A stretch of DNA of 64,000 nucleotides from positions 186,001 to 250,000 of the forward strand of contig WNNJ02000360.1 in NCBI GenBank assembly GCA_012934845.2. The letters are read 5' to 3'. The translations under genes were made by a program, and so were the position numbers. The first letter of the stretch is position 1. Each line of letters starts with the position of its first letter. The notes beneath the pieces are model-generated. The model saw only the letters and a list, made by a program, of their open reading frames with translations, was not told the DNA's origin and searched no databases. Shown here piece after piece: positions 1-10,456 of this stretch. The DNA is from Pomphorhynchus laevis. Its lineage: Eukaryota > Acanthocephala > Palaeacanthocephala > Echinorhynchida > Pomphorhynchidae.

Positions 1-1790
1 CCAGCCCCCATACGTCTCCACTACTGCCGGTATAAATTGATAACCAGCGGACTCCATACGTGCTATATACTTCCTCTCCTTGACATTGACTGCATACATT
101 GTCGCTGCATAGCCTGGCGTTATCGATGCGTTTGCTATGCACGCTGATTGTTGTGGATGTGTTACAGCGAAATCAACTGCACGAGGAGGGTCCCCATGAA
201 TCAAAACGTCTGCAGGTCATCACGAAGGTCTGGTATAAGGTTCCTTACCTCCAAAGCGACATGCATTCCTGCAGATTGAGCGGCATGAAAGACCACATCG
301 CGAATTCCGTTGTGTCGCAGTCCCGGGTAACCCCCATATTGGCAGGTCAGCGCATGTAGGCCGACTGAATCAGCGGGGAAAAAGCATCGCCCACACCGAA
401 CTCCAGGTGAAAATAGACAAGCCAAAATCGAGTTAAGGCGCAAAACTGCGAAGGGGGCATGTCCATTCCGAGCGCTTTATTTAGGACCACTCGTAACCAA
501 GAACTGGCGTGAGGGCGTGACACAGCCAGCAATCGAGCTCTGTTGAAGTAGTGAACGTCCGTAAGCATTTGCTCGTGAACTATATTATCGAGGAGCTTTG
601 ATAGCTTGTGTTGACTGTCAGATTGCATTATTGGTAGTGATTCATGTAGTGAAGATAATCTCTCGATAAAGTCAGATAGTCCTGGGAAAGTATTGACAGA
701 AAGTCCCCATTCGGCACATACCCTTTGTACACTGGCAATGTACGCACAAGGTGCATGCTTCACAGTTTCGCGGATCCCAAAGCCACCCAACCTTAAAGGA
801 AGCGTAATTTGGGTTCGTATCTGTGGGTTTAGCTGGACAGACGTCATCTCGCTAAAAGCGGAAATGGTCGAATCATCAAAACTTTTGTAAAACGTGTTGC
901 CATAGTCAGGATCAATCGTTCTCATCAGGTGGTTTATTTTCGGGGCACTGGCGCAATGTCGCAGTAGTAAGTAAGCGACCTGTGTATCAGGAATGGTGGT
1001 TATCAAATCGATTTGACTTCTTAATTTTGGCAAATTTACTCTCATCAGCTGATCATTAACGAAATCTTGGCACCCTATAGGTGTGCCGAGCAAGCAAAAA
1101 TTTTTACTTTTATTAAGTATTGGTTGAGATCACATGCCTCTGAGAAAGTTTGCAAGGCTACGGCAGAGCCTATAATCTCGGTCTTTTGCCAGTTAAGGTC
1201 CAAACGGAGTAGAGCAAACTCTCTTTCTAGGTAAGCCAGCGCATCAGCTACTGCTGTGGGATGCCCTCCGATTATGCCGTCATCCAAATACCAGCGGTTT
1301 CAATGTATTCCATGTAAGCAACCAACCGAAGTGATGCAATCATGAATTGCCAATGAAAATAGAGACGGTCCTAAGGGATCTCCTTGTTGTACGCCTTGGC
1401 ATGATCGAAGGGGCTCCAAATTTCCGAATCGAAGCAATGATGGCTCGGATTAGCAGTATCTCAACCACGACATTAATTGCGGGACAGATCGTTGAATTAC
1501 ACTGAATATGGCATATCGGCTGATAGAATTGAAAGCATTTCTGAGATCGACCTTAGCCCACACCCAGTCATCCTTATCGCGTCGTCGAGTGTGTTCATCT
1601 CTCACAATGTGTATTATGCTATCAACCCCATTTTTAGTTGCTACACCGAGCTGAGTTGGTTGCAACACTGACAAAAAGACTGTGCTGAGTTTACGACATG
1701 CACATTTTGAGCAGTCGTCTAAGCGTTTCCCCGACCGCGATAGGACGCACTCCATCGGGTTCTTTCACAAGTGCAATCAGATTCGCACTT
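1..1790 (-). mobile_element. RLE-type LINE ('RLE-1'), 3' part, broken
   Basis: This is the RT and C-terminal part of a non-LTR retrotransposon read on the minus strand. The 5' end is lost near 1790 and the 3' end runs out of the window. At about 1790-1700 one frame reads EPDGVRPIAVGETLRRLL, the usual early RT block; a frameshift moves the reading into the frame of 1755-1450, which carries QLGV and VDLRNAFNS. The frame at 1287-1075 holds a DDG block (the RT active-site area), and 1093-347 holds the thumb and linker (LPLRLGGFGIR). Beyond 443 the frame reads GLHALTCQYGG and RHNGIRD and then AVDFAVTHP near 150, which fits the C-terminal PD-(D/E)xK restriction-like nuclease of R2/R4/NeSL-type LINEs. 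At least three frame breaks are visible. The RLE class is well supported; the exact clade is not. Confidence 0.75.
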
Positions 1791-2309
1791 GGTATAAATA
1801 TAAATTGTATAAAATCTTATATAATTATTTTTTATCTATCTTTATTTATATATAGTATATTAATTATTAATTAGAAAAAGGTAATAAATCATCAATCACA
1901 ATTCAAAATAAACAATGTTAGCTCAAACGATTCAATGGATTTACAATTATCTGTTCAAGTTAAATTGTGTTGGACCGCACAACATGGCCGAGACAGAAAC
2001 AAATGGAATGACCCTGTAAAGTACGAGTAGACCGAATTAATTAGCAGACCACGCAAAACGTGATGTTATTTGTGAAATATATGGCAAGGCAATTACATAT
2101 CTCGTAGATTGCGAATATTGCGAACAGAACGCATATTCAGAACCTTAAATATATCCTTATGAAAGAACTGTCAACGAATGTATGAGTCTTACTGACTGAC
2201 ACTGCTCAATATAAATATTAATTAAAATCAGAAACTTTGACTATCAGTGTTTCATAATGTCTAAAAATTGAATAAATTCAAATTTAAAATAACGAGAAAT
2301 ACGTCAATA
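1791..2309. other. AT-rich spacer, no gene seen
   Basis: No coding sequence is recognised. The stretch 1793-1870 repeats the 3' half of the neighbouring terminal-repeat unit (compare 2480-2560), so it is probably an eroded fragment of the same repeat. Confidence 0.5.
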
Positions 2310-2590
2310 CCACGTATTTGACCCCGCAGCTATGTTGTGTCGAAGAATAAGGGCTGAAATCTGATAACATAGCAGTTATTCCTGATGACCGCTAATCCCT
2401 ATTCTTATAAATCGTCTGTTATTTATTGTTCAATTCATAAATACTGACTTTTACTTTAAATTTTGATTTTAAATTTTAACTTGATATAAATATAAATTTT
2501 ATGAAATCTTATATAATTATTTATTATTTATCTTTATTTTTATTTATTTATAGTATAAAATACATAGACACCTCATTATCTGATCTGATT
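2310..2590 (+). repeat. Old solo copy of the Naiad-like terminal repeat
   Basis: This resembles the terminal unit that follows the Naiad-like ORFs at 54.9 and 59.7 kb. It has the same order of landmarks: GACCCCGCAGCTATG, GCTGAAATCTGATAACATAGCAG, CCTGATGACC, CGTCTGTTATTTATTG, then an AT-rich tail ending near a decayed CTCATTATCTGAT. It has diverged much more than the copies at 51-60 kb, so it is an old insertion. Confidence 0.6.
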
Positions 2591-2824
2591 AGTTCTACTG
2601 ACAAGTTATTATTGACATGTGGACTGCTTTCCCGTTCATAAACACCTCTGTCAGAAATACTGAAACTATGTATTCTTTATACGAAATTTTTGTGCTAATT
2701 CTCATGCAAGTTTAATGATTTTTTTTGTTTTTATAATGTAGAATTATACATCAACAAAATATTATTAAAATATTAAATTTACAATATACAAATCAACAAA
2801 ATGTTATTAAAAATGTATTTTTTT

Positions 2825-3140
2825 ATATCAATGAACAATCATGTATAGTTGAACGACAACAAAAATTATTTTGATATTTCACTAGTAACTACTAGCATCT
2901 TCAGAAATAGCATCTTGTTTAACAATATTAAGAATAACTGATATTCAGTTAACACTTTGTCCATTCAGTTTATTATCCACAAAAAATTTTATCTTAATAA
3001 TTTAAATAAATTTTTAGAAATATATCCATCCTGATCTGTATTTTAAATTTTAAAATTTCCAGGAACAATCAAGTATAATTGAATGACAAAAAAATATTTT
3101 GATATTTCGCTAGTAAATATTAGCATCTTCAGAAATTAAC
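2825..3140 (+). repeat. Two tandem Penelope-like 3' tail repeats
   Basis: A segment of about 75 bp occurs twice (2830-2905 and 3060-3137). Each copy runs from GAACAATCA to a block containing CTAGCATC or TTAGCATC and then TTCAGAAA. Short units of this kind ending in a CATCTTCAG motif are usual at the 3' ends of Penelope-like elements. The assignment rests on the motif only. Confidence 0.45.
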
Positions 3141-3289
3141 ATAAAAATGAAAAAGAAAAAATATTGCATTAATAAAGTTTCATTTCGGTTAATGCCAGAA
3201 TCAAAATCGTTGCTTACACTTGTTCATGCAACATTTTCTTTTTCAGTTCCTGCATGTAAGGTCTATACAAAAGAATATGTAGGGACCGC

Positions 3290-3545
3290 TAGTGACATGT
3301 AAGGTAGGCAAAGGAAATGGTTTTATAGTTATGGATAAACTGGAATATATAACATTAGGTAATTAACCAATAAATATCAATAAATTTAAAATAGTATCAT
3401 ATGATAATACTTTACGAAGTTAAACTAAATTTAACAATTACTTGAAATTGAAAAATTTTCAGAATTTTCGACCCTGTCCATGGATCGAAAATCAATGTTC
3501 ATCTATAAAATAACAAATACAATGCTGCAAAGGGAAGAATACAAA
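3290..3545 (+). mobile_element. Penelope-like RT fragment (N-terminal block)
   Basis: The frame around 3310-3360 reads GKGNGFIVMDKLEY, matching the KGNG/VVMDK block at the start of Penelope-like reverse transcriptases. A stop follows shortly after and the rest is AT-rich without further recognisable blocks. It is a small relic of a canonical Penelope element, distinct from the Naiad-like family at 51-60 kb. Confidence 0.5.
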
Positions 3546-3579
3546 ATTTCAATGTCAAAATACTCTAAGGGTTTGAATA

Positions 3580-4638
3580 AAATCCGGTCTGGGTGAAAAT
3601 TGGTCTGGGTGAAGTCCAGCTGCCTTGAGATCTGTGTGAAGGCCATCTAACCATCGGTGCTTGGGTCGACCTCTCGGGCGTTTGCCTATGATCTCATACT
3701 TTAAGGCGGTCTTTGCAAGGGTTTAATTTTCACTCTGCAACATGTGGCCATACCACCGGAGTCTGGGCCCTTGCATTTTATTTACGATAGGGGCGACGCC
3801 GTATCTTCGGAGGATGTCCATATTTGTCACGTGGTCATACCGGGTAATTCCGCTTATCCACCGCAGCATTTTCGTCTCCATAACCGTAAAGCGTCGTTTC
3901 GCTGCCTTGGTAATAGGCAAGCACTCTGTGCCGTACATAGGCACATGGCGAATGATTGAGCGGTAGATCTTTGATTTCAGGTTATCCTTGATGCGACGGT
4001 CACATAAAACACCTGTCGTCGCTCGCCATTTTGTTCACGCTGAGCTTATTCGTGCATTGACTTCATAAGTCACGTCGCCGCTTGCCGAGAGTATGGTTCC
4101 GAGGTACTTGAACCGGTCCGTACGTCTCAGGTCAAAGCCATTAATATTGATGGTGCCACTTTCATGTGGGTCTGCTGTGAGGTATTCGGTCTTGTCTAGA
4201 TTAAGTCGTAGTCCGTATTGTGCGAGTCGGTTATTCCATACAGTAGTTGATTCCTACAGATCATTTTTGTTGTCCGCCGCCAGCCAGACATCGTCAGCGT
4301 AAAGAATGGTATATGGAATCTACTTTTGGATATCACGCGTTATAGCGTTCATAACTGTGTTGAATAATGCCGGTGAGAGAGCACTTCCTTGATGGACCCC
4401 CACTGATATTTGAAATGGCTGTGACATTCCAGCTGCGCTTAGAACCCGACTTTCGGTATTCTCGTAGAGCAGCATAACCCATCGGATTAGATGTTCCGGG
4501 ACTTAATGCTGACGCAGCGCATACATAATTCATGTGGTACACGATCAAAAGCCTTTTCCAAATCCAAGAATACAACGTGGAGCGGCTGATTTTTCTCCAA
4601 GTGGTTTTCTAGGAGCGGGCTAACCGGCAATACTGCTC
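3580..4638 (-). mobile_element. RTE-type LINE ('RTE-1a'), 3' half
   Basis: This is the RT palm to C-terminus of an endonuclease-RT LINE of RTE type. Near 4575 the frame reads VVFLDLEKAFDRVPHELC (RT motif A). At 3944-3723 it reads METKMLRWISGITR and GPRLRWYGHML, the C-terminal signature of this LINE class, and it ends with KRPRGRPKHRW and LKAAGLH near 3600. The frame changes several times. The segment continues the LINE that begins at about 10.0 kb on the same strand; the 5' part stops at 7744 and this part resumes at about 4638, because a 3.1-kb element is inserted between them. The related copy at 37.2 kb shows the uninterrupted order. Confidence 0.8.
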
Positions 4639-4648
4639 TAGAGTATTC

Positions 4649-5706
4649 TTGATATCCAAGAAGGACTCTTATAGACTGATTTATGACGGGCGGATATGGG
4701 ATGGGTGTAAAACCCCAGATTTCTATCTGCCTTCCATATATCAGGTCTTGGATAGAGAGCATATTGTATGTAAGGAGTGGTACGTGAAAATCGATTTTAA
4801 ATCGATGTTTTACCAAATTCCTTTATGCCCTTCCGATTGGCTTAAAACCGCCTTTGAGTATAATGGTAAATACTACCATTACAAAGTCGTGCCTTTCGGT
4901 ATACCTTGGGGCCTGTTTGGGCGCAAATGATTGGCAATGCCATTACACATTTCGCTCGTAAAGAAGGGGTTGAAGCTTGGACTCATATAGATGATATGAT
5001 CCTCTCGCATGATTCAAGGACTGTTCTAGCATCAGCAGTGCGTAAGCTTCTTTCTCTCTGCAAAAGTGGAAATCTATGTCTAAATCTAGAGAAGAGCATT
5101 CTACGCCCCCGTAAGAAGTTAACATTCTTAGGAGGCACTTGGTCGGCTGATGGTGTTGAGATTACATCAGATGCTTTATCTCGCTTTAGGGCGGCGGTAG
5201 CGTATCTGAGAATCTTGAAGTCACCCATCTCTAGTCGCCAAGGAATGCGTCTGAGAGGCTTGATAAATTACTATCTTCCTTTCTTTTCCACTGCGCATAA
5301 GCTCCTATACCAGGATGAGCCTTGGCAGTCCTGGTTTTTGGAGTGGCTCATTGATAAGGAGCTTCTGATTCTACCTAAACAACATCAAGCATGTCATGAA
5401 AAGATCTTTGTGGATGCTACCCAAACACAAATTGGGATTGTTGGTTTAGAAGGGAATGTTCACACATATGTCTTACCATATGAAATTCCTATATTTGAGG
5501 CTGAATTATTAGCCGCCTGGTGTGGTCATCAACTATACCCAGACGCTAAGATATATACCGATAACAAAGGTGTATATCATTCAGTTCTCAAAGGGAGAGC
5601 GAAAACGGTTCCAATGGGGAATCTTTTCCTTCAGGATATGCACGGAACTCCTATACAATGGATTCCTACGGATAAAAATCCGGCTGACATACCCAATCGT
5701 TGGTAA
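4649..5706 (+). pseudogene. RT and RNase H segment of the nested retroelement
   Basis: The segment carries an RT palm (KIDFKSMFYQIPL, then THIDDMIL as the catalytic IDD block), a connection region, and an RNase H domain. In the RNase H the acidic residues appear in FVDATQTQIG, in FEAELLAAW and in YTDNKGVYHSV; the domain ends in NPADIPNRW. The order and the wording of the blocks (DAT, AELLAA, TDN, NPAD) closely follow hepadnavirus polymerase, where RNase H also ends the protein. The N-terminal part of the polymerase is absent. It is a fossil fragment, broken, and not an active gene. Confidence 0.6.
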
Positions 5707-5876
5707 AACCACGATATACTCTCTTTTTTGCTTGTTTCTTCCTCTATGACATCACAGCTAATTCCCACATAGCTACGTGTCTTCCGTGTCGATTCTATTT
5801 AACCAGAAATCACACGCGATGTCCCTTCATCTGACAGCGAAGGCAAAAGAGGAGAATTTTCTACAAGAAAAAGCAG

Positions 5877-6597
5877 CTATCAGTTAAGATCAGGTTATTA
5901 CTAATCTATCTTTTATATCAAGTTTGGTTTAAATCCCTGAAACCTCTTAGTGATCATAAGTTATGATTACCTAGGAAGTGCAACTAGCATTGTTTTACAA
6001 TAATCTAGTCTGCTTTAATAGTTATCAGAACAACGTCTGAAATAATTAAAATTTTGATATAATCAGTTATAGAACATAACTTTATCAACTGCCTTCTACC
6101 ATGTCTTGCACAGGAGCACAGCTTTTTTCCCACACGTTCTCACGTGATTTTTTCGGAGAGTATAAATACCCCGAATCGAAGCTCCTAACACTTGTGCAAA
6201 CATCGTCAGCAGCAGGGAAGAAGACAGCCACAAAATTTTTTGTGGCTGTCTTCTTCCCTGCTGCTGACGATGTTTGCACAAGTGTTAGAACTTCGATTCG
6301 GGGTATTTATACTCTCCGAAAAAATCACGTGAGAACGTGTGGGAAAAAAGCTGTGCTCCTGTGCAAGACATGGTAGAAGGCAGTTGATAAAGTTATGTTC
6401 TATAACTGATTATATCAAAATTTTAATTATTTTAGACGTTGTTCTGATAATAACTATTAAAGCAGACTAGATTATTGTAAAACAATGCTAGTTGCACTTC
6501 CTAGGTAATCATAACTTATGATCACTAAGAGGTTTCAGGGATTTAAACCAAACTTTATAAAAGATAGATTAGTAATAACCTGATCTTAACTGATAGA
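5877..6597. repeat. Near-perfect palindrome of the retroelement terminal region
   Basis: Two arms of about 360 bp (5877-6236 and 6240-6597) are inverted copies of one another, about 98% identical, meeting in a few bases at the centre. Each arm contains a TATA box (GTATAAATACC, near 6160 and 6309) about 40 bp before a GCAGCAGGGAAGAAGACAGC block. That block also occurs at the far end of the insertion, 7706-7743, directly against the LINE. The layout fits a promoter followed by a short repeat shared by both RNA ends. Confidence 0.7.
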
Positions 6598-7179
6598 ATT
6601 TCTTTCTTTGTCCAAGAAGAGAAATTCGTAACCATTGTGTGAATACACAAGTAGTAATCGTGCTATAATAATGTAACAATTATTAGTACACTAATCCTTT
6701 AAAAGTAAAGAAGGAATCATATTTCAGATGTATAACCTTCCTAATTTTTAAAGGATTGCTATCTATAACTAAGAAGGATAATGATAGCTACCAACATAAC
6801 ACCTGTAGGGAGTAAACAACTATTACAAAAACAGACCCCTACCAGTATTATGTTGATAGTTCATTGGATATGAGTTTTTCAATAAGGGCGTATACCGTTT
6901 CAAAGTGCAGGTTGATCATTTGACCCCAGTCTCACTTGAGTATCGTTTGCTTAGCTATTTCCTCATACCCGTCCTTTCAGTTACTAGACCAAAGAAAGAA
7001 AAATATACCCCAGCTTTTTAAAGGTCAAAAAGCAAAGAGAAATTCTTTACATTTTTTTACAACAACAAAATAGTCCTTTACCTGCGATTCTTTCGCTTTG
7101 ATGAAGCTTGTGGCCGACTATTCTGTGTTCTTACCGTCAGCTGTTCCTTAGGCATAAACGCATGTTGGGTGTATGGCAA

Positions 7180-7743
7180 TTAAATCGGCTTATTGAGATC
7201 AAGGCCTACTCTTCTGGCCAAATCAGCTTCCACCCCAGTCACACGTGGTAACTGGGGTGCCACTGTCTGCCACCCGTGAGTGACAGCCATATATATTGTC
7301 ACTACACGGCGGAAGAAGATCTGGAACCATTCCTTTGCCACATAGGTACTCAGATCCTCTTCCGTCATTGCCTTCAAGATGCTTAAGTACGCAGCTAGCT
7401 CGTGCGTATCCCGAGGTTTTGCCTTTGGATTATTGAGCGTTGTCTCAATCCGACCAATGAGCTCCTTAACGTCATTCTGATTGAACTCATTGTTTGTAGC
7501 AGGTGCCATAGTAATATCAGGATTGGTTGTCGACGTATTCGTATTCTGCAGGTCCCGTACATTATGCTCCAATCTGGCAATTGCATGCATCATCTGTTCA
7601 AGCATTGCATTTTGCTGTTCGTTCAACATTACTGATGATGAGCTATCGCTGAAGACTGTTATTAGAGAATTTGATCGTTCCGTTCTGGCGATGTAGTAAA
7701 TTTCCTTTGTGGCTGTCTTCTTCCCTGCTGCTGACGATAGCGT
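7180..7743 (-). pseudogene. Gag-like segment of the nested retroelement
   Basis: An open frame of about 190 codons begins within the terminal repeat block at the LINE junction. It contains a Gln/Asn-rich coiled-coil-like stretch (EQQNAMLEQMMHAIARLEHN) followed by a helical region with TEEDLSTYVAKEW and PQLPRVTGVEAD. There is no zinc knuckle. Position right after the terminal repeat suggests the structural (core or gag) gene, but no homologue is recognised. It is part of a fossil element. Confidence 0.45.
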
Positions 7744-9700
7744 CAGTGGTGCCACAGTTTTTTACGAATCCTGTTTGGTTTACGGTAATATCAACAATGT
7801 CACGGATACGCTTATCTAGAATTCGTTAAAATATTTTCATCGTTTGCGAGAGCAGTCGAATTGGACGGTGACTTGAGCAGTCCGCTGCGTTCCCCTTCTT
7901 TTTCCATATTGGTATCGTGGTGCTGCTCTGCCAGTCGCTCGGTATCCTATACTCATCAATAATCTTGTTGAAGAAACTGGTTAGCCAGGGGATTGGGTCC
8001 CAGCTTTTGGCTTTCCAGAGCTCAGTCGCAATGTCGTCTGGACCTGTGGCTTTGCTAGTCATCATACGCTTTAATGCATCTTTCACCTCGTTCTCACTTA
8101 TTTGAGGTAATGAACCGGACGTTTCTGCAACTTTTGGGATCGGTAGATGCGGAAACTCTTCATTTGAGATTTCCTCACAATGATCACGCCATCTATCTCG
8201 AACTTTCTGTCGATCAATTATTAGTTTGCCGTCCCTTCCATTAATGCAGTAAAACTTTTCGATGTCCTGCGTGTTTTGATGCCTTCGCTTCACAAGCCGA
8301 AATAGGTCTCGTTCACCATCGCGTGTATAGAGTCTTTTGTGCACCTTATCGTAGTGTACAGCACTGGCAATCGCAACGGCCTTTTTTGAGTTTCTCTTGG
8401 CTAAGTGGTATGCATGCAAGTTTGCCTGTGTCTTGTCGCCGAGATATATATGGAACATTCGTTTCTTATCCTTGACTTTCGATTTCACATCTTCAGTCCA
8501 GAGCCACGTATCGCGCTTAATGTATCTTTTACCGGCCTTTGTACGACCAAGTGTCTTATCCACTATGGTGTGTACTATATGTGCAGTCTTGCTCCACGTT
8601 TCTTCAACTGTGGTTACTTCGGGAAGCCATATCCTCGAGATTATCTCTGCTTCCCGATCGCCAAAATTCCACCATTTGGTTCTTGATGGTCCCGTGCGAT
8701 TTTCCATCACGTTTTGCTGCGGTGGCTTGATTTTCATGACTGCAATTATTAGGCAGTGTTGCGTTGTTAGTGTCTCGTATGGTAATACCTTCACATTAGT
8801 TACAGTGGACAAGTTTTTACGCCGCACGAGAATATAATCGATTTGGGTTTTAATGTTCGTGCTGTAATATGTTGGGAGCTGCGTGGATCGCTTGATGAAC
8901 CATGTATTGGTAATAACGAGATCATGCGAGTCAGCAAACTCAATTATTCGTTCTCCATCCTTATTCCGTCGACCATAGCCTTTACCACCATGGCATGGAG
9001 ATCCATCAGCATTCTGCCCGACATGTCCGTTGAGATCTCCAGCAATTATGATGAGGTCTGCAGGAGAGATTTCCCGTGTGTGAGCGTCTAGCGTTTCCCA
9101 GAAGGCATCTTTCTCCATCTCACTGCGTCCAGTCTGTGGTGCATATGCGGAGAAAATGTGAGCTATGCGGTCCGCAGTTGCAATGCTTATTTTCATGAGT
9201 CGATCGGTGTAGCGACTGACTTCCATAACTGAATCACGGAGTCGATCAGAAATTGCAATACCTACTCCGCTGCTAGTTCCCACCGTACCATAGCAGAGAA
9301 GCTTGTAGCCACTGTTACCACGTTCCTGCTCCATATTGTACGCTTTAGATCCGTTCCACCGTTTTCCTGCAGTGCACAAATATCTATTTGTCTTCGTCTC
9401 AGCATTGATGCGATCTCATCAACGTTACCAGTGAGAGTACCCACGTTCAGAGATGCTACACGAATCTTTTCGCCTGACGTCTCCTTATTCCTTTGGACTT
9501 GGCTTGTGCCCCGACGCCGTCCTTGCGTCAAGAACCCTCGTATATTTTTCGGCCGAGCCGGGACCCGCCCTGCCGCGTCGATTGCGGTGTACGCCCTAGT
9601 CCCAGTGCAAACATTGGAAGGCTTTTCTGTCATGATGCGTCGATTTGATTTTGTGACTGGCCTGTCGCAACAGTTTATCGTCAACCATAGATATAAGCGT
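7744..9700 (-). mobile_element. RTE-type LINE ('RTE-1a'), endonuclease and RT start
   Basis: This is the 5' coding half of the LINE resumed at 3580-4638. The frame at 9684-9262 gives IRVASLNVGTLTG, the first motif of an apurinic-type endonuclease, and CALQENG in place of the usual QET. After a frameshift near 9350, a long frame (to 7826) gives GVGIAISDRL, FSAYAPQTG, IIIAGDLNGHVG, QIDYILVRR and TTQHCLIIAV (the SDH block changed to TQH). Then follow DGKLIIDRQKVRDRW, the RT start MTSKATGPDDIATELWKAK, and RPIRLLSQTMKIF. Homology runs on to FVKNCGTTDA at about 7745, where the nested element begins. The copy is dead: frameshifts plus a 3.1-kb insertion. Confidence 0.85.
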
Positions 9701-10020
9701 GGGCCTAGTTGGTACTAAACCAATAGGATAACTTGTCCGGCGACAAGTGGCAGATCCTTATTTAATGGCGGGATCGACTCGCCATATCATAGCGTTAAGC
9801 CCCATTGGATGAATGGATTTTTATAGACGTAAAGCTGCCACGCTTTACGACGCCATCGCGATAACGCTGCTGCTTGCTGTCCGCGACTGCTTATTCGTCA
9901 GGCCGAAGCTCGCTTATATCGCAGCTAACCTGCATATCTGCAGGTCCTTTCCCTATCCGCAACCTGGGGACGCGCGGCGTGGCACAAGCTATGCCGCTCC
10001 GCCGAGCGGCTTTATGTATT
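9701..10020 (-). promoter_or_regulatory. RTE LINE 5' leader with conserved hairpin
   Basis: This is the untranslated leader of the RTE-1a LINE. It is shared with the leader fragment at 40978-41340 (+) and, more distantly, with that of LINE-C (44460-44700, -). Conserved blocks are the inverted repeat GGCGGGATCGACTCGCC near 9765 and the stretch CGCGTCCCCAGGTTGCGG (minus strand), followed by a hairpin at 9929-9944 (CCTGCATATCTGCAGG). In LINE-C that hairpin is CCTTCATATCTGAAGG, so both arms have changed together, a sign of selected RNA structure. RTE leaders in other animals are known to carry self-cleaving RNAs; that function is only a possibility here. Confidence 0.55.
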
Positions 10021-10456
10021 TCTAAAAATACATAAAGTAGGACATGGAGCTAAACCAATTGTGGCTTCCTATATACATACGCTTATAAATTGTCTAACTA
10101 TATCGCCCTAAAGTTAAACTCAAAACTTGTAGGAGAGCATTTTTAAAGCGTCTAGAAGGAAGTGAGGGGTCGAGCGATTGTTTCTTGAGGTTTGTAAAAT
10201 TTTTATTTTGAGAAAACAAATCTATGGTTTCTGACGATGAAAACGACTAGGAGTAAAACTGATTTTATCGAACCTGTCCAAATTGATTTGATCGATTAAA
10301 TAAACCTAATTGTACGAGATTGTCATAAAACACTACGTAAATAAAATTAAATGAATCACAATAATGATGCCAAATTTAATAATTGTCTTAGTTTTTAATG
10401 AACGAGCATAAAACTTTAATTTTAGAATAAACCAAGAAAAATACGAAATTTCTGTT
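10021..10456. other. AT-rich spacer
   Basis: No gene or recognisable element is seen. A short inverted repeat (TATGTATTT / AAATACATA) sits at 10013-10036 next to the LINE leader. Confidence 0.5.

Larger units (their letters stand above)
4639..7743. mobile_element. Nested retroelement with hepadnavirus-like RT/RNase H (fossil)
   Basis: This insertion lies inside the RT domain of the RTE-1a LINE. Its parts in order are a plus-strand RT and RNase H segment, a non-coding region with a TATA box and a terminal repeat, the same terminal region inverted, and a minus-strand gag-like segment ending at the LINE junction. No integrase, protease or envelope is seen. It is incomplete and rearranged, with a few breaks. 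The RNase H resembles that of hepadnaviruses and related elements more than Gypsy, BEL or DIRS types, judging by motif reading alone. The inverted arms are about 98% alike, so the rearrangement is fairly young, and it is younger than the LINE it sits in. Family assignment is uncertain. Confidence 0.6.

Noticed and set aside
9929-10000. HDV-like ribozyme in the RTE leader
   Set aside because: The P1/P2/P3 double pseudoknot could not be assembled by hand; only a conserved hairpin is claimed.
9813-10025. Antisense open frame in the RTE leader, also readable at 40944-41168 and in part near 44520-44700
   Set aside because: Comparison of the two closest copies shows many amino-acid-changing differences and no excess of silent ones. 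The conserved parts coincide with the RNA hairpin, so it is a by-product of the leader, not a gene.
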